From Paenibacillus donghaensis (lineage in GTDB: Bacteria; Bacillota; Bacilli; Paenibacillales; Paenibacillaceae), in the NCBI RefSeq assembly GCF_002192415.1, contig NZ_CP021780.1, positions 7,440,001 through 7,504,000 on the forward strand: a stretch of 64,000 nt of DNA. Reading direction: 5' to 3'. This document shows positions 34,386 through 42,805 of this stretch, one piece after another. Positions within the stretch are counted from its first letter, which is position 1, and each line of letters starts with the position of its first letter. The notes beneath the pieces are model-generated. The model saw nothing but the letters and a program-made list of their open reading frames with translations, was not told the DNA's origin and did no database searches. The position numbers were made by a program, and so were the translations under genes.

Positions 34386-34568
34386 TTAATTTACATGAAA
34401 TATTCTTAATAAAGAACGAAAATGTTTGTCTGCAAGTAATCTTTTCAACTTCGGATTCTGCCCTTTGTCACGAATAGCCCAGCGTTTCAGAAGTTCATAC
34501 CCGGCATGTCCTTGATCTGTAAAGCAGGGGGGAGGATAATGTTTGGAACCGGAACCGGCAATAAGCAA
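34386..34568 (-). CDS. Doubtful 60-residue reading frame over SinR site 3
   Basis: It reads GYELLKRWAIRDKGQNPKLK in its middle, which looks protein-like, but it has no ribosome site, its start is unclear and it overlaps an operator. It could be a remnant of a longer gene or chance. No family recognised. Confidence 0.2.
   Translation of the reverse strand: MLIAGSGSKHYPPPCFTDQGHAGYELLKRWAIRDKGQNPKLKRLLADKHFRSLLRIFHVN
34402..34417. promoter_or_regulatory. SinR-type operator 3
   Basis: ATTCTTAATAAAGAAC region with AAAGAAC half-site perfect and TTCTTAAT as the other half. Three such sites in 165 bp suggest cooperative repression of the matrix operon. Confidence 0.65.
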
Positions 34569-34634
34569 GGACGACCACAGGAGCAGCGCAAGACCGCCGG
34601 CCTCAAGCTCAGCGCGCCCCTATACTCTCAGCTA

Positions 34635-34830
34635 CTGCTCCAAATGCCTGCAATTCTACAGTTTTTTTCTTGTGAAAACGGTCATGGGGACCCGAAGCCT
34701 GCAAAAGTGCAGGCTTTTACAACTCCAGCGCGGGTTCGCAGGACTATCTGCCGGAAAACCTGCACTAATGCAGGAATTCGGTGAACAAGGAGAAGAGCAG
34801 AGGAAATGCCTGTATTTTTGCAGGAATTTC
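34635..34830. repeat. Cluster of short CCTGCA-N4-TGCAGG palindromes
   Basis: CCTGCAAAAGTGCAGG (34698), CCTGCACTAATGCAGG (34759), CCTGTATTTTTGCAGG (34809) and a degenerate CCTGCAATTCTACAG (34642). The first is extended to AAGCCTGC/GCAGGCTTTT and could stop transcription. No gene is supported in 34569-34977. Confidence 0.6.
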
Positions 34831-34977
34831 CTCTCTGGGTGAGTATTCGTCCATACGCTTTAGTCCACTCGAATGTGGCTTGTCTGAAGAAACAGGGACG
34901 GAAGGGAAGTATAGGTCATTCATTTGTTCAGTTGCTTTGATATAATTTCTGTCACGTAGATGAAAGGGGATACAGTT

Positions 34978-35739
34978 TTGAAAAAAGAAATTGGTGTGTT
35001 AATGCTGGTGGGAAGTGTTTTGTTATCAGGATGTGGTCCGGACAAGTCAGCGCCAGTCTCTCAAGGATCAATGAGTCAGCCTTCGAGTGTTCAGATAAAT
35101 GCACAAAATGATAATGCAGAATCTAATATGAATTTAGTTGTTGCTTCTGAAGATCAAAAAGTAAAACTGTATGCAAACAAGGAAGAAGGTAAAGGATTTA
35201 ACGGCGTAACGCTTGATGTAAATGGAGTAACAAAAGAATTCGATTGGACTTTTACTAGCACTGGATCTAAACCGGTTGCGCTCTATACTGATCTTACAGG
35301 AGATGGTGCGGAGGAAGCCGTAGTTATCATGCAGACAGCAAACGGAACACAACTAGATAATTATGATATTCATGTATTGAATCCCAAGGATTTATCTGAA
35401 ATCAAAGTACAAGACTTTAAGGATATTGTTTCTCAAAACATTAAATCGCAGGTTTCTAAAAATGACGACGGTACATTATCCATTACCGTGGAAACCCAAG
35501 GGGAAAAAAAGAAATTAAAATATAACTTTGATCCTTCTCCGGATTATAATCAATCGGAACTAGGTTTCGGAGCCATCATTATTTATTATGTCGAAGAGCA
35601 AACAATCAAATTAAACTTCACAGGCTCGGTTGGTACTTCCCCCATTACGGCATGTGAATTTACTGCCACCTATACATTCAATCGTGACAAAAATGAGTTT
35701 GTCGTCGATCAAATTGACGTCAAGCCTGTAGAAGAATAG
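34978..35739 (+). CDS. Hypothetical lipoprotein, AT-rich gene
   Basis: 253 residues from TTG at 34978, with AAAGGGG upstream (an ATG at 34960 lies before the ribosome site). Lipobox LLSGC near residue 19. The mature part begins with a Ser/Gln-rich linker, then a beta-rich domain with LYTDLTGDGAEEAVVIMQT, a Ca-binding-like/FG-GAP-like stretch. No named family. Extended -10 TGATATAAT at 34938-34946. The gene is visibly more AT-rich than its neighbours, with many AAA, AAT and GAT codons, hinting at recent transfer. Perfect-stem terminator at 35739. Confidence 0.75.
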   Translation: MKKEIGVLMLVGSVLLSGCGPDKSAPVSQGSMSQPSSVQINAQNDNAESNMNLVVASEDQKVKLYANKEEGKGFNGVTLDVNGVTKEFDWTFTSTGSKPVALYTDLTGDGAEEAVVIMQTANGTQLDNYDIHVLNPKDLSEIKVQDFKDIVSQNIKSQVSKNDDGTLSITVETQGEKKKLKYNFDPSPDYNQSELGFGAIIIYYVEEQTIKLNFTGSVGTSPITACEFTATYTFNRDKNEFVVDQIDVKPVEE

Positions 35740-35783
35740 AAAAGGAAGCTTGCTCTTGAAATATAGAGCAAGCTTCCTTTTTG
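35739..35783 (+). terminator. Terminator of the lipoprotein gene
   Basis: AAAAGGAAGCTTGCTC pairs with GAGCAAGCTTCCTTTTT. Confidence 0.9.
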
Positions 35784-35846
35784 TGAGGATTTAGCCAGTG
35801 TAATCAATCGCCAAGCCGCATAAACAACCTATTGTGTGGCGGGTGA

Positions 35847-35880
35847 AGAAAAAAGCTTCCTTATAGCCAGGAAGCTTTTT
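35847..35880 (-). terminator. Terminator of the DUF4179/ECF region
   Basis: AAAAAAGCTTCCT pairs with AGGAAGCTTTTT; T-runs on both strands. Confidence 0.8.
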
Positions 35881-36163
35881 GGTAAGAAGTGTACGTAAAA
35901 GATCTAAGGGTGATCGATTTAAATGGATCTTTGATATTCCGGGCATACAGCTTCAGATCCATTTTGAAATGATCAGGAATTTGTTGCTGTTCCTTCCCGG
36001 AGAAGGGGAACAGAAGAGTGTCGCTGCGCGCCTCATCCTCTAAGTGGGGTACAGTGGGAAGAACCGTTGATTTTTGTCCATTCACAGCCACGCTCATTCT
36101 TCTCATACTGTCAGTAATACAATGCTTCCCAACCGTTCCTCCTTTCTGGTGCAGTGTCATCAT
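35861..36163 (-). pseudogene. Fragment resembling the C terminus of a DUF4179-type protein
   Basis: A 100-codon frame runs from 36163 into the terminator. Its middle, HLEDEARSDTLLFPFSGKEQ and IPDHFKMDLKLYA, resembles the closing beta-strands of DUF4179 anti-sigma-like proteins. AAAGGAGG at about 36146 leads to a TTG in another frame coding the hydrophobic peptide MGSIVLLTV, which then hits a stop, as if a signal-peptide start had been separated by a frameshift. A degraded second copy next to the intact gene (36186) is the simplest reading; a genuine small gene is possible. Confidence 0.4.
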
Positions 36164-36185
36164 GAGCTGGTACTGCTCCTGTGTT

Positions 36186-37370
36186 TTATCTATTTACCGG
36201 AAGGGTCATTTCCAGGTCTTTCAGATACGTCCGTGTACCCAGGCTGTCCTTTCCAGGCAGATGATTTCCTTTACTGTCTTTCTTTTCTCCCACAACACTC
36301 CAGTCATTATTCTTCACTGTAAAGGTAAACGGCTTGATCGTAATAGATTTTGGCGTGCCTACAAACGGAGCGTATAACTCATCCAAGTGATAGGCTGTAC
36401 CTGGTTTGCTGTTAAAGTAGCCCAATGTGTGTTGTTCAAGCTCATTACCCTGATCATCCACAATTTCGTAATACACTCTGCTGGCGCTGTATTCGCCTGT
36501 CTGCTCCGAGGTTTGTGGAACGGCCCCCTTGCTGTCCAGAACCAGACGGGTGGTCAATGGTGAGATATACAGCTCCTGTACCGTATAGCTAAACAGCCCG
36601 TCCGATTTGGAGATATTGGGCTTCAGCACAAGGGCCTTGTTATCTATCTGCACCGGGACCTTGAATTCAAAAGGCTCTGACACCTGTGTAACCTTTGCCC
36701 GGATTGTCAGCTCGAATTGGTCGGGCAAGCTCAGCCCCCCAGTCAATTCCCCCTTAAATGAGGTTTTCTGCTGATAAGGCACGTCTCCAAATCCTCCTGA
36801 TGTGTACTTGATCTCTTGACCGTCAGCAAGAAGGGTAAGATTATCTGCACCTTCGATGTACCCTTTGGGCAGCTGAGCTTCAGGGGCATCTTTAAGAATC
36901 AAAGGCAGAGCCATATTCTCCAGATCTACCCCTTCGCGTTCCAATACGAAGGATAGACGGGTACCATCATACAAGTAGGTGGCCAGCTTCAAAGTAATGC
37001 CGTTATGCGTTACACTTTGTTTGGGATCGGATAGGATTCCCTGACTACGGGCAGACTCCACGGCCTGATCGCTCGTTCCATTATAAATGACTCCGAAACC
37101 CGGTATTTTCTTTAGGGCATCTGCCATGGCTGGCGATACAAAACCCGTCCCCAATACTCCGGCACCTAACATAGCCGTTACTGATGCGGCCACCACACTT
37201 TTTTTCAAAACGCTGAATCCAGTTTTTTTTGGTTCTCTGTTCATTTCAATCTCTCCAATCCTGTTCATAATTTGTTTGCTCATGCTTGGTCTTGAAAATG
37301 ATGATTCACGAAGCATATTCTCGAGGGTATTTATTTCAGCGAACTCCCTTTGTTCCGGCAATGGTCCCAT
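36186..37370 (-). CDS. DUF4179 anti-sigma-type membrane protein
   Basis: 394 residues. A cytoplasmic N-terminal ~50 residues, one membrane helix (VVAASVTAMLGAGVLGTGFV, ~58-78) and a large external beta-rich part beginning ADALKKIPGFGVIYNGTSDQ, the mark of DUF4179 proteins. It overlaps the ECF sigma gene by 35 bp, the usual sigma/anti-sigma arrangement, so it probably holds the sigma factor at the membrane until an envelope signal arrives. A zinc-binding anti-sigma motif is not visible. The signal is unknown. Confidence 0.8.
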   Translation of the reverse strand: MGPLPEQREFAEINTLENMLRESSFSRPSMSKQIMNRIGEIEMNREPKKTGFSVLKKSVVAASVTAMLGAGVLGTGFVSPAMADALKKIPGFGVIYNGTSDQAVESARSQGILSDPKQSVTHNGITLKLATYLYDGTRLSFVLEREGVDLENMALPLILKDAPEAQLPKGYIEGADNLTLLADGQEIKYTSGGFGDVPYQQKTSFKGELTGGLSLPDQFELTIRAKVTQVSEPFEFKVPVQIDNKALVLKPNISKSDGLFSYTVQELYISPLTTRLVLDSKGAVPQTSEQTGEYSASRVYYEIVDDQGNELEQHTLGYFNSKPGTAYHLDELYAPFVGTPKSITIKPFTFTVKNNDWSVVGEKKDSKGNHLPGKDSLGTRTYLKDLEMTLPVNR

Positions 37371-37929
37371 GCACTCTCTTCCTTTCTTGGCTTACGTGCT
37401 CCATCAGTTTTTGACGCAAGCGTTCGTATTTTTTGCGGATTGTGGCAGGATTAAGGCACATAATTCCACCAATTTCCTCGAAGGTGTACTGCTCAACCGC
37501 CTTAAGGAGCAGGATATGGCGCTCTTCTGTTGTCTGGTAAGCCATCAGCTCATAGATTACTGATTCGTTGTGGGAGAGTGGCTGCATAGACTGCTGCTCT
37601 TTGTAGTGCTCCACCAGTTTGAGCCAGCGTCCCTGCTTCTTCTTCAGGTTCATCAGATGATGGTAAGCCATCTTGTAGAGCCAGGCGGAGAAGGAAACTT
37701 GTCTGCTGTATTGATGCAGATTCATATAGGCGCGGATGAAGATTTCCTGTACGGCATCCTCCGTTTCCGCGTGATTCTTAAGAATATAAAAGCAGTAGGC
37801 ATACATCTGTCGTTCAAAACTGGTGATGATTGACTCGTATGCCTGCTTGTCCCCTTCTTGGACCTGCTTTACAACAGTTTCAATCGCATTCAGCTTATAT
37901 TCCGCTTCCCCGGGGATGGTTGGTTGCAA
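37336..37929 (-). CDS. ECF-type RNA polymerase sigma factor
   Basis: 197 residues, TTG start with AAGGAGGTGAG upstream. Region 2 has AEDAVQEIFIRAYMNLHQY and FSAWLYKMAYHHLMNLKKKQ; region 4 has LLLKAVEQYTFEEIGGIM and NPATIRKKYERLRQKL. It directs transcription of envelope-stress genes, probably including itself: the promoter at 37956-37988 resembles those of the second ECF system at 47947 and 49758. It is followed by its DUF4179 partner. Confidence 0.92.
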   Translation of the reverse strand: MQPTIPGEAEYKLNAIETVVKQVQEGDKQAYESIITSFERQMYAYCFYILKNHAETEDAVQEIFIRAYMNLHQYSRQVSFSAWLYKMAYHHLMNLKKKQGRWLKLVEHYKEQQSMQPLSHNESVIYELMAYQTTEERHILLLKAVEQYTFEEIGGIMCLNPATIRKKYERLRQKLMEHVSQERKRVHGTIAGTKGVR

Positions 37930-37955
37930 ATTCTCACCTCCTTGCTCGTTTGCCT

Positions 37956-37988
37956 ATATAACAATCCCGAAATGCGATTTCGTGACAT
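37956..37988 (-). promoter_or_regulatory. Putative ECF promoter of the sigma/DUF4179 operon
   Basis: On the minus strand ATGTCACG, 16 bases, TTGTTATAT. It resembles AAATGTCCCG-N15-GTGTTAYAT at 47947 and 49758. Confidence 0.45.
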
Positions 37989-38045
37989 GATTTTGCATAA
38001 GAGGCATCTTACTTGATTAGGCCGCCTGGCAGACTGAATTCCCCG

Positions 38046-38077
38046 CAAAAAAAAGCTTCCTTCAGTCAGGAAGCTTG
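38046..38077 (-). terminator. Terminator of the aldo/keto reductase gene
   Basis: On the minus strand AAGCTTCCT pairs with AGGAAGCTT and a run of eight T follows. Confidence 0.9.
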
Positions 38078-38141
38078 TGGATAAGAAAGCTGTCAGTTGC
38101 TCAGTTCTGCACACACGCTGACCCTTTAAAATACCGCAGTC

Positions 38142-39119
38142 TTACGGCAGGCGTTCCCCGCGCGAGCACACATAGAGGTCATACCACTCTTTGCGGCTGA
38201 GCGGAAACATATCGGCATCGGCGCAGGCAGCGATCCGCTGTGGGTTCACGGTGCCAATGACGGGCTGAATAGCAGCGGGATGGGTCATCAGCCAGGACAG
38301 TACAATCACCTCCGGCGTGGTGCCTTTCTCTGCGGCAAGGTCGGCAACCATAGCCGCCGTGTTGACCACCCGCTCCGGCTGATCGTCCAGCGCACGACCG
38401 CTGAAGAGGCCTTGGGCGAGCGGGCCCCAGGCCTGCAGCTGGATATTCTCCATCCGGCAGAATTCAATAGTCCCTTCAGGGAAGGTGACATCCTTGAAGG
38501 CAGGCCGGTTCAGGCTGAGCCCGGCGTCCAGCCAACTGAGCTGGTTGAGGCTGAGATGGAGCTGGTTCACAATAAACGGCTCATCGCAGTAGGCCTGCAG
38601 CAGCTTGATCTGGGCAGCGCTCATATTGGAGACGCCGAAGTGGCGCACCTTGCCTGATTTCTTCAATTGCTGCAGGGCGGCGGCTACTTCTTCCGGGTCC
38701 ATCAGCGGATCGGGCCGATGCAGCAGCAGGATATCGATATACTCGGTACCCAGCCGCGATAGGGTTCCATCCACGCTGCTGAGGATATGGCCGCCGGAGA
38801 AATCGAACGAATTGGTGCTGTCACCCGGCTCCATCAGCTTGATGCCGCATTTGGATTGCAGGATCATCTCTTCGCGCAGCCCGGGCCGATCCTTGAAGAT
38901 CTGCCCGAAGACTTTCTCGGCCTTGCCCCGTGTGTAAATGTCGGCATGATCGAACAGATTAATGCCAATGGACAGGGCGGCGTCTACAGCCTCGTGCCCC
39001 TGCTTAATCTCTGCGGCCGTAATGGGGCTGCGGTCCCAGTCTCCGCCGAGACCCATGCAGCCCAGGGCAAGCCGGCTGGCCGAGATGCCGTGCTTGTGAA
39101 GTGGTAGCGGTTTCAACAC
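38142..39119 (-). CDS. Aldo/keto reductase, YdhF-like
   Basis: 325 residues, GTG start at 39119 with GGAGGG seven bases upstream. Asp/Tyr in INLFDHADIYTRGKAEKVFG, Lys in ILQSKCGIK and His in LLLHRPDPLMDP form the catalytic set of the aldo/keto reductase fold; GTVNPQRIAACADA is the NADPH site. The overall pattern is nearer E. coli YdhF than to the paralogue at 24080. The substrate is unknown. It is a single gene with its own terminator. Confidence 0.9.
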   Translation of the reverse strand: MLKPLPLHKHGISASRLALGCMGLGGDWDRSPITAAEIKQGHEAVDAALSIGINLFDHADIYTRGKAEKVFGQIFKDRPGLREEMILQSKCGIKLMEPGDSTNSFDFSGGHILSSVDGTLSRLGTEYIDILLLHRPDPLMDPEEVAAALQQLKKSGKVRHFGVSNMSAAQIKLLQAYCDEPFIVNQLHLSLNQLSWLDAGLSLNRPAFKDVTFPEGTIEFCRMENIQLQAWGPLAQGLFSGRALDDQPERVVNTAAMVADLAAEKGTTPEVIVLSWLMTHPAAIQPVIGTVNPQRIAACADADMFPLSRKEWYDLYVCSRGERLP

Positions 39120-39364
39120 AGGTTATCCCTCCGTAACAGTGTAATTGCAGATGCATAAATAATTGTACACCTTTAGAAGCCGGTATGGTATTTCTTGTCA
39201 CTGGAGCTACGTTGTTTGGTCGCTTCCTGTGATGTTGCTCCTTAATAAATATATCTTGGCCCATTTAAACAGCAAAAAGACCCCGGAGGGCCTCCATAGA
39301 TAAACAAATAGTTACTTCTTAGCTCCCACTGAGGTTGTAGAGTGCTGCACTAAAGTTATCAGAG

Positions 39365-39660
39365 AAATTAGATGCGAAAGTGCATCTAATTTCAGCTGAA
39401 ACTCTTGTTATCGGGCAAATAAGTGCGATTCTGCAACTATTTTCGAGTAAATCGATTATTTAGTGATCAGAATGGTAAATTAGATGCGATTTCGCACTTA
39501 TTTACTCTAAAACGGGGAAATACGGCTAATTAGATGCGATTTCGCAACTAAATCATTGGATTGGATAGGTGAACACGATCAACGAACGGAAACTGAAGTG
39601 TTCTAATCTTATGGAGTCCTAAGTAGTAATCGTGTTCGCAACTAAATTCGGTGGCTTAAT
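39365..39660. repeat. Cluster of ATTAGATGCGAAA palindromic repeats, family 3
   Basis: ATTAGATGC followed by GAAAGT and GCATCTAAT forms a clean hairpin; variants GCGATTTCGCACTTATTT and GATGCGATTTCGCAACTAAA follow, five or more units. Related units lie at 45640-45800, 47385-47530 and 54215-54395. A GTCCTAAGTAGTAA segment (39616) recurs at 54796. No gene is seen in 39120-39667. Confidence 0.75.
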
Positions 39661-39667
39661 AGGGTCA

Positions 39668-40231
39668 TCAGGACAAGTCCAGCGGAGATCCAACCTCACT
39701 CAGCCTGCGTGCAGCAACGTCCTCATACAGGCGCTTCAGCCACTTCAGTTCAACGAGCGAATGCTCATATCTGCCGTACATCAGATGCAGCGCCGAACGG
39801 GGAACGATCGCGATATGCTCCTCATACACCTGATAAGCGAGATTGACCTGGTGCTCCGTCTCGCGGATTCGCTCAGCCAACAGCCGTTCCACCTTGTCCT
39901 GGTCTACATGGCGCGACATGGCGAGCGCCATGTAGAGCGGATGGTAGACCGGTTCATTTTTTTTGATCTGCTGCAGGATCAGCTGCTCGAACAGCGTTTT
40001 GCCTTTGGCGGTAATCCGGTAGATGGTCTTGTCCGGCCGGTCGCTGCTGCGGATGACTTCAACGGCTTCAATGTGCGCCTCTTTAGCCAGCTTATCAACG
40101 GCGTAATAGAGCGAGCCCATCTGCATTTTGGTGATCCGATCCATGGAGCGTTCCTTCATGACAATCATAATTTCATAAGGATGCATATTGCGTTCCAGCA
40201 GCAGCCCGAGTATCACCAGTTTCATTGACAT
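39668..40231 (-). CDS. PadR-family transcriptional regulator
   Basis: 187 residues. The winged helix at the N terminus is typical: LVILGLLLERNMHPYEIMIV, then MGSLYYAVDKL, and the wing VIRSSDRPDKTIYRITAKG. The C-terminal half is helical for dimerisation. PadR proteins repress transporter or detoxification genes until a small aromatic or drug binds. It begins 6 bp after the stop of the MFS pump gene and is cotranscribed with it, so it most likely controls that pump. Confidence 0.92.
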   Translation of the reverse strand: MSMKLVILGLLLERNMHPYEIMIVMKERSMDRITKMQMGSLYYAVDKLAKEAHIEAVEVIRSSDRPDKTIYRITAKGKTLFEQLILQQIKKNEPVYHPLYMALAMSRHVDQDKVERLLAERIRETEHQVNLAYQVYEEHIAIVPRSALHLMYGRYEHSLVELKWLKRLYEDVAARRLSEVGSPLDLS

Positions 40232-40237
40232 CGCCGC

Positions 40238-41758
40238 TTACCTTTTGGAAAGGGAAGGCTGGGCTGTTTTGCCGGGGATCAAGAGCCGGTCGCCCGGCAT
40301 CAGCAGCACGAACACAAGGCCAAGCACGGCTGGCACAAGCGCCCACATAAAGGTCTGGGCAATGGACGAGGAGAGAGCACTTGAGATTGTCTCCAGCACC
40401 GGGGCCGGAATCTGCGCTCTGGCTTCAGGAGTCAGCGCTGCGCGCGGATCACCGAAGGAAGAAGCCTCCCCGCTGCCAAAAGCGCTGGTCATGCTGCTGC
40501 TGAAGCTGTTGCGCTGAAGAATACCGAAGATCGTAATGCCCAGCGTCATGCCCAGGGAGCGCATGAAGGTGCTGGTTGAAGTCGCTGAGCCACGCTGGCG
40601 CATCTCGAAATTATGAATTGAGGACATGCTAAGTACAGAGAAGGAGAAGCCCACTCCGAACCCGGTCAGAGCCATATACGTGTTAAGCAGCAGGCGTGAG
40701 GTATCCGGCGACAGTGTGCTTAGCAGATAGATGCCCGCTACAAAGCAGACAGCAGACAGGATCATGATATTGCGGAAACTGGTTTTGGTGGTAAGCAGTC
40801 CGCCGGTCTGGCTGCCGAGTACGGTACCGATCATCATTGGCATCAGAATCAGCCCGGAATTGGTGGCCGAGCCACCCAGTACGCCTTGCACATAGATTGG
40901 AATGTAGATAGTGGCGATAATAAAAGCCGAGCCATAGAACAAGGCGATGATGCTACTGGTGGCGAACAGGCGTCTGCGGAACATCGCAAATGAGATCACC
41001 GGTTCAGACACCTTGGTCTCAATGAAGAGGAAGGCCAGCAGCATGACAGCGAAGCCGGCGAACAGTCCAAGGATGCGGGCCGAATCCCAGGCATACCCTT
41101 CCTTGCCGCCCAGCTCCAGTGCGAACATCAGGCAGATGACCGAGGCCACCAGGGTGAAGGCTCCGCCCCAGTCGATCCGTTGCTTGGAGTGCTCAATGGA
41201 TTCTTTGTAAGACATGGCAATCAGCACAAAAGCAATTACGCCCAGCGGCAGGTTGATGTAGAATACCCACTGCCAGCCGACGTATTCGGTGATATAAGCA
41301 CCCAGCAGCGGACCAAGCACACTGGAGATCCCGAAGACCGCGCCGAAGAGGCCGGTCAGCTTGCCTCTTTTCTCGGCGGGATAGATATCAAAAACAATGG
41401 TGAAGGCAATCGGCATCAGCGCACCGCCACCAACCCCCTGGATCGCCCGGTAAATACTGAGCTGTGTGATACTCTGGGCCGTTCCGCACAAGGCGGAGCC
41501 GATCAGAAATACGACCAGTCCGAACAGGAAAAAACGTTTGCGTCCGTACATGTCGGAGAGCTTGCCGAAGATGGGCGTGCCGGCCATCACCATGACCATA
41601 TAAGCCGAGGTGACCCAGACGATTTTGTCCAGACCCCCGAGGTCGGAGACGATGGTACCCATAGCTGAAGCTACAATGGTATTGTCCATGGCTGACATCA
41701 GAATGCCCAGCAGCAGGCCAACGACCACAAGCTTAAGATTACTTTCTTTGGAATGCAT
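40238..41758 (-). CDS. DHA2-family (EmrB/QacA) multidrug MFS transporter
   Basis: 506 residues with 14 membrane helices. LMSAMDNTIVASAMGTIVSD in helix 1 and the motif GKLSDMYGRKRFFLFGLVVF between helices 2 and 3 define the DHA2 group, and GPLLGAYITEYVGWQWVFYI is motif C of antiporters. It exports drugs or other toxic organics using the proton gradient. ATG with AAAGGAG upstream. It is the first gene of a two-gene unit with the PadR regulator. Confidence 0.93.
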   Translation of the reverse strand: MHSKESNLKLVVVGLLLGILMSAMDNTIVASAMGTIVSDLGGLDKIVWVTSAYMVMVMAGTPIFGKLSDMYGRKRFFLFGLVVFLIGSALCGTAQSITQLSIYRAIQGVGGGALMPIAFTIVFDIYPAEKRGKLTGLFGAVFGISSVLGPLLGAYITEYVGWQWVFYINLPLGVIAFVLIAMSYKESIEHSKQRIDWGGAFTLVASVICLMFALELGGKEGYAWDSARILGLFAGFAVMLLAFLFIETKVSEPVISFAMFRRRLFATSSIIALFYGSAFIIATIYIPIYVQGVLGGSATNSGLILMPMMIGTVLGSQTGGLLTTKTSFRNIMILSAVCFVAGIYLLSTLSPDTSRLLLNTYMALTGFGVGFSFSVLSMSSIHNFEMRQRGSATSTSTFMRSLGMTLGITIFGILQRNSFSSSMTSAFGSGEASSFGDPRAALTPEARAQIPAPVLETISSALSSSIAQTFMWALVPAVLGLVFVLLMPGDRLLIPGKTAQPSLSKR

Positions 41759-41967
41759 GTTGGTTTGGCTCCTTTGTTCTCTAGTATGAACTTCATTGAT
41801 AATGCCGAATTCAATAGAAGCAAATCATATTATATTCAAATTTGAGTAGGGTAGCAATATTTATTTTGAAAATATAATGGGTTACGTTTGGCATCCTACA
41901 GTTTGGACAGGGGAGAGCAAAGATAAACCAGCGTGGTCGAACTATCGCTGCAAGCAGCATACAGACC

Positions 41968-41998
41968 TTGACATACCCATGGGGGGTATATTATAGTG
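41968..41998 (+). promoter_or_regulatory. csoR promoter with CsoR operator
   Basis: TTGACA at 41968-41973. ATACCCATGGGGGGTAT (41973-41989), a GC-rich CsoR-type palindrome, fills the spacer before an AT-rich -10 (TATTATAG region). Apo-CsoR bound here would block polymerase. Confidence 0.75.
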
Positions 41999-42019
41999 AT
42001 GGCAAGGAGGGTTTATTCT

Positions 42020-42367
42020 ATGCCTGCTAAGAAGAAAGAACCTGCCGCCCATACCTGCGGGGAGGATTGCCAATCGGCCGACCCGGGCGAACGCAAGAGC
42101 CATCATTCGACGGAATTCAAGAATGGCCTCACCACCCGGCTTAACCGGATTGAAGGCCAGATCCGCGGAGTGAAGGGCATGATTGAACGAGACACGTACT
42201 GCGACGATGTGCTCAACCAGCTGGCTGCTGTTCAGGCGGCGCTGAACAGCGTCGGGAAGCTTTTGCTGGAAGGGCATATGAAGAGCTGTATTGTGGAACG
42301 GATCGAAGCCGGTGAGCATGAGGTTATCGATGAGCTGCTGATTACCGTCAACAAGCTGATGAGATAA
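42020..42367 (+). CDS. csoR: CsoR copper-sensing repressor
   Basis: 115 residues from the ATG at 42020 (MPAKKKEP), with AAGGAGG upstream; the ATG-like start at 41996 lies inside the promoter. All-helical CsoR/RcnR fold: LTTRLNRIEGQIRGVKGMIE, then the Cu(I) ligands Cys in RDTYCDDVL, and His and Cys in EGHMKSC. This Cys-His-Cys set defines copper-binding members. Copper binding releases it from operators, here 41973 and 42772. It is followed by copZ and copA. Confidence 0.93.
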   Translation: MPAKKKEPAAHTCGEDCQSADPGERKSHHSTEFKNGLTTRLNRIEGQIRGVKGMIERDTYCDDVLNQLAAVQAALNSVGKLLLEGHMKSCIVERIEAGEHEVIDELLITVNKLMR

Positions 42368-42461
42368 ACCATGTGAATTAGGAAGAACTCCGAGCGATCT
42401 GAAGGATCATCAAGATGAGGGTATGCTAACCAGCTCTATATAATCCAAGGAGGTAATATTC

Positions 42462-42662
42462 ATGTCGAACGTTACACTGCAAGTAGAAGGAATGTCCTGC
42501 GGACATTGTGTGAGTGCTGTAGAGAAAGCGGTCAGTGGCGTCGGTGCCGCAGCGAAGGTAGATCTTGCCGCCAAGACGGTGGCCGTCGATTACGATGAGA
42601 GCAAGGTAAGCCTGGGTGCGATCAAGGAAGCGATTGAGGACCAGGGGTATGACGTAGTATAA
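42462..42662 (+). CDS. copZ: CopZ copper chaperone
   Basis: 66 residues, one heavy-metal-associated domain with Cu(I) site GMSCGHC. Ferredoxin-like fold pattern with KVDLAAKTVAVDYDE. It carries Cu(I) to the ATPase encoded next. ATG with AAGGAGG upstream. It lies between csoR and copA on the same strand. Confidence 0.95.
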   Translation: MSNVTLQVEGMSCGHCVSAVEKAVSGVGAAAKVDLAAKTVAVDYDESKVSLGAIKEAIEDQGYDVV

Positions 42663-42771
42663 GGAAGCAATTGACGAATTGGGGTAAGACAAGGATTGCA
42701 GAGTTAAGGCTTGGAGCGGGAAGGACCGTAGGGTTCCGGGAAGCGCCATGCCTTTTCTTTTACAGAGTGGT

Positions 42772-42788
42772 ATACCCCTAAGGGGTAT
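42772..42788 (+). promoter_or_regulatory. CsoR operator of copA
   Basis: ATACCCCTAAGGGGTAT, palindromic apart from the centre, ending 18 bp before the copA start at 42806. Similar to the csoR operator. Confidence 0.75.
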
Positions 42789-42805
42789 GGAGAGGTGTGA
42801 AAAAG

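Noticed and set aside
34506..34842. Overlapping plus-strand frames of about 95 codons after GGAGGATAATG
   Set aside because: A good ribosome site exists, but the frames run through short palindromic repeats and a terminator-like hairpin and do not look like protein.
36018..36377. Plus-strand frames opposite the DUF4179 gene
   Set aside because: Shadows of the minus-strand gene; no ribosome site or family features.
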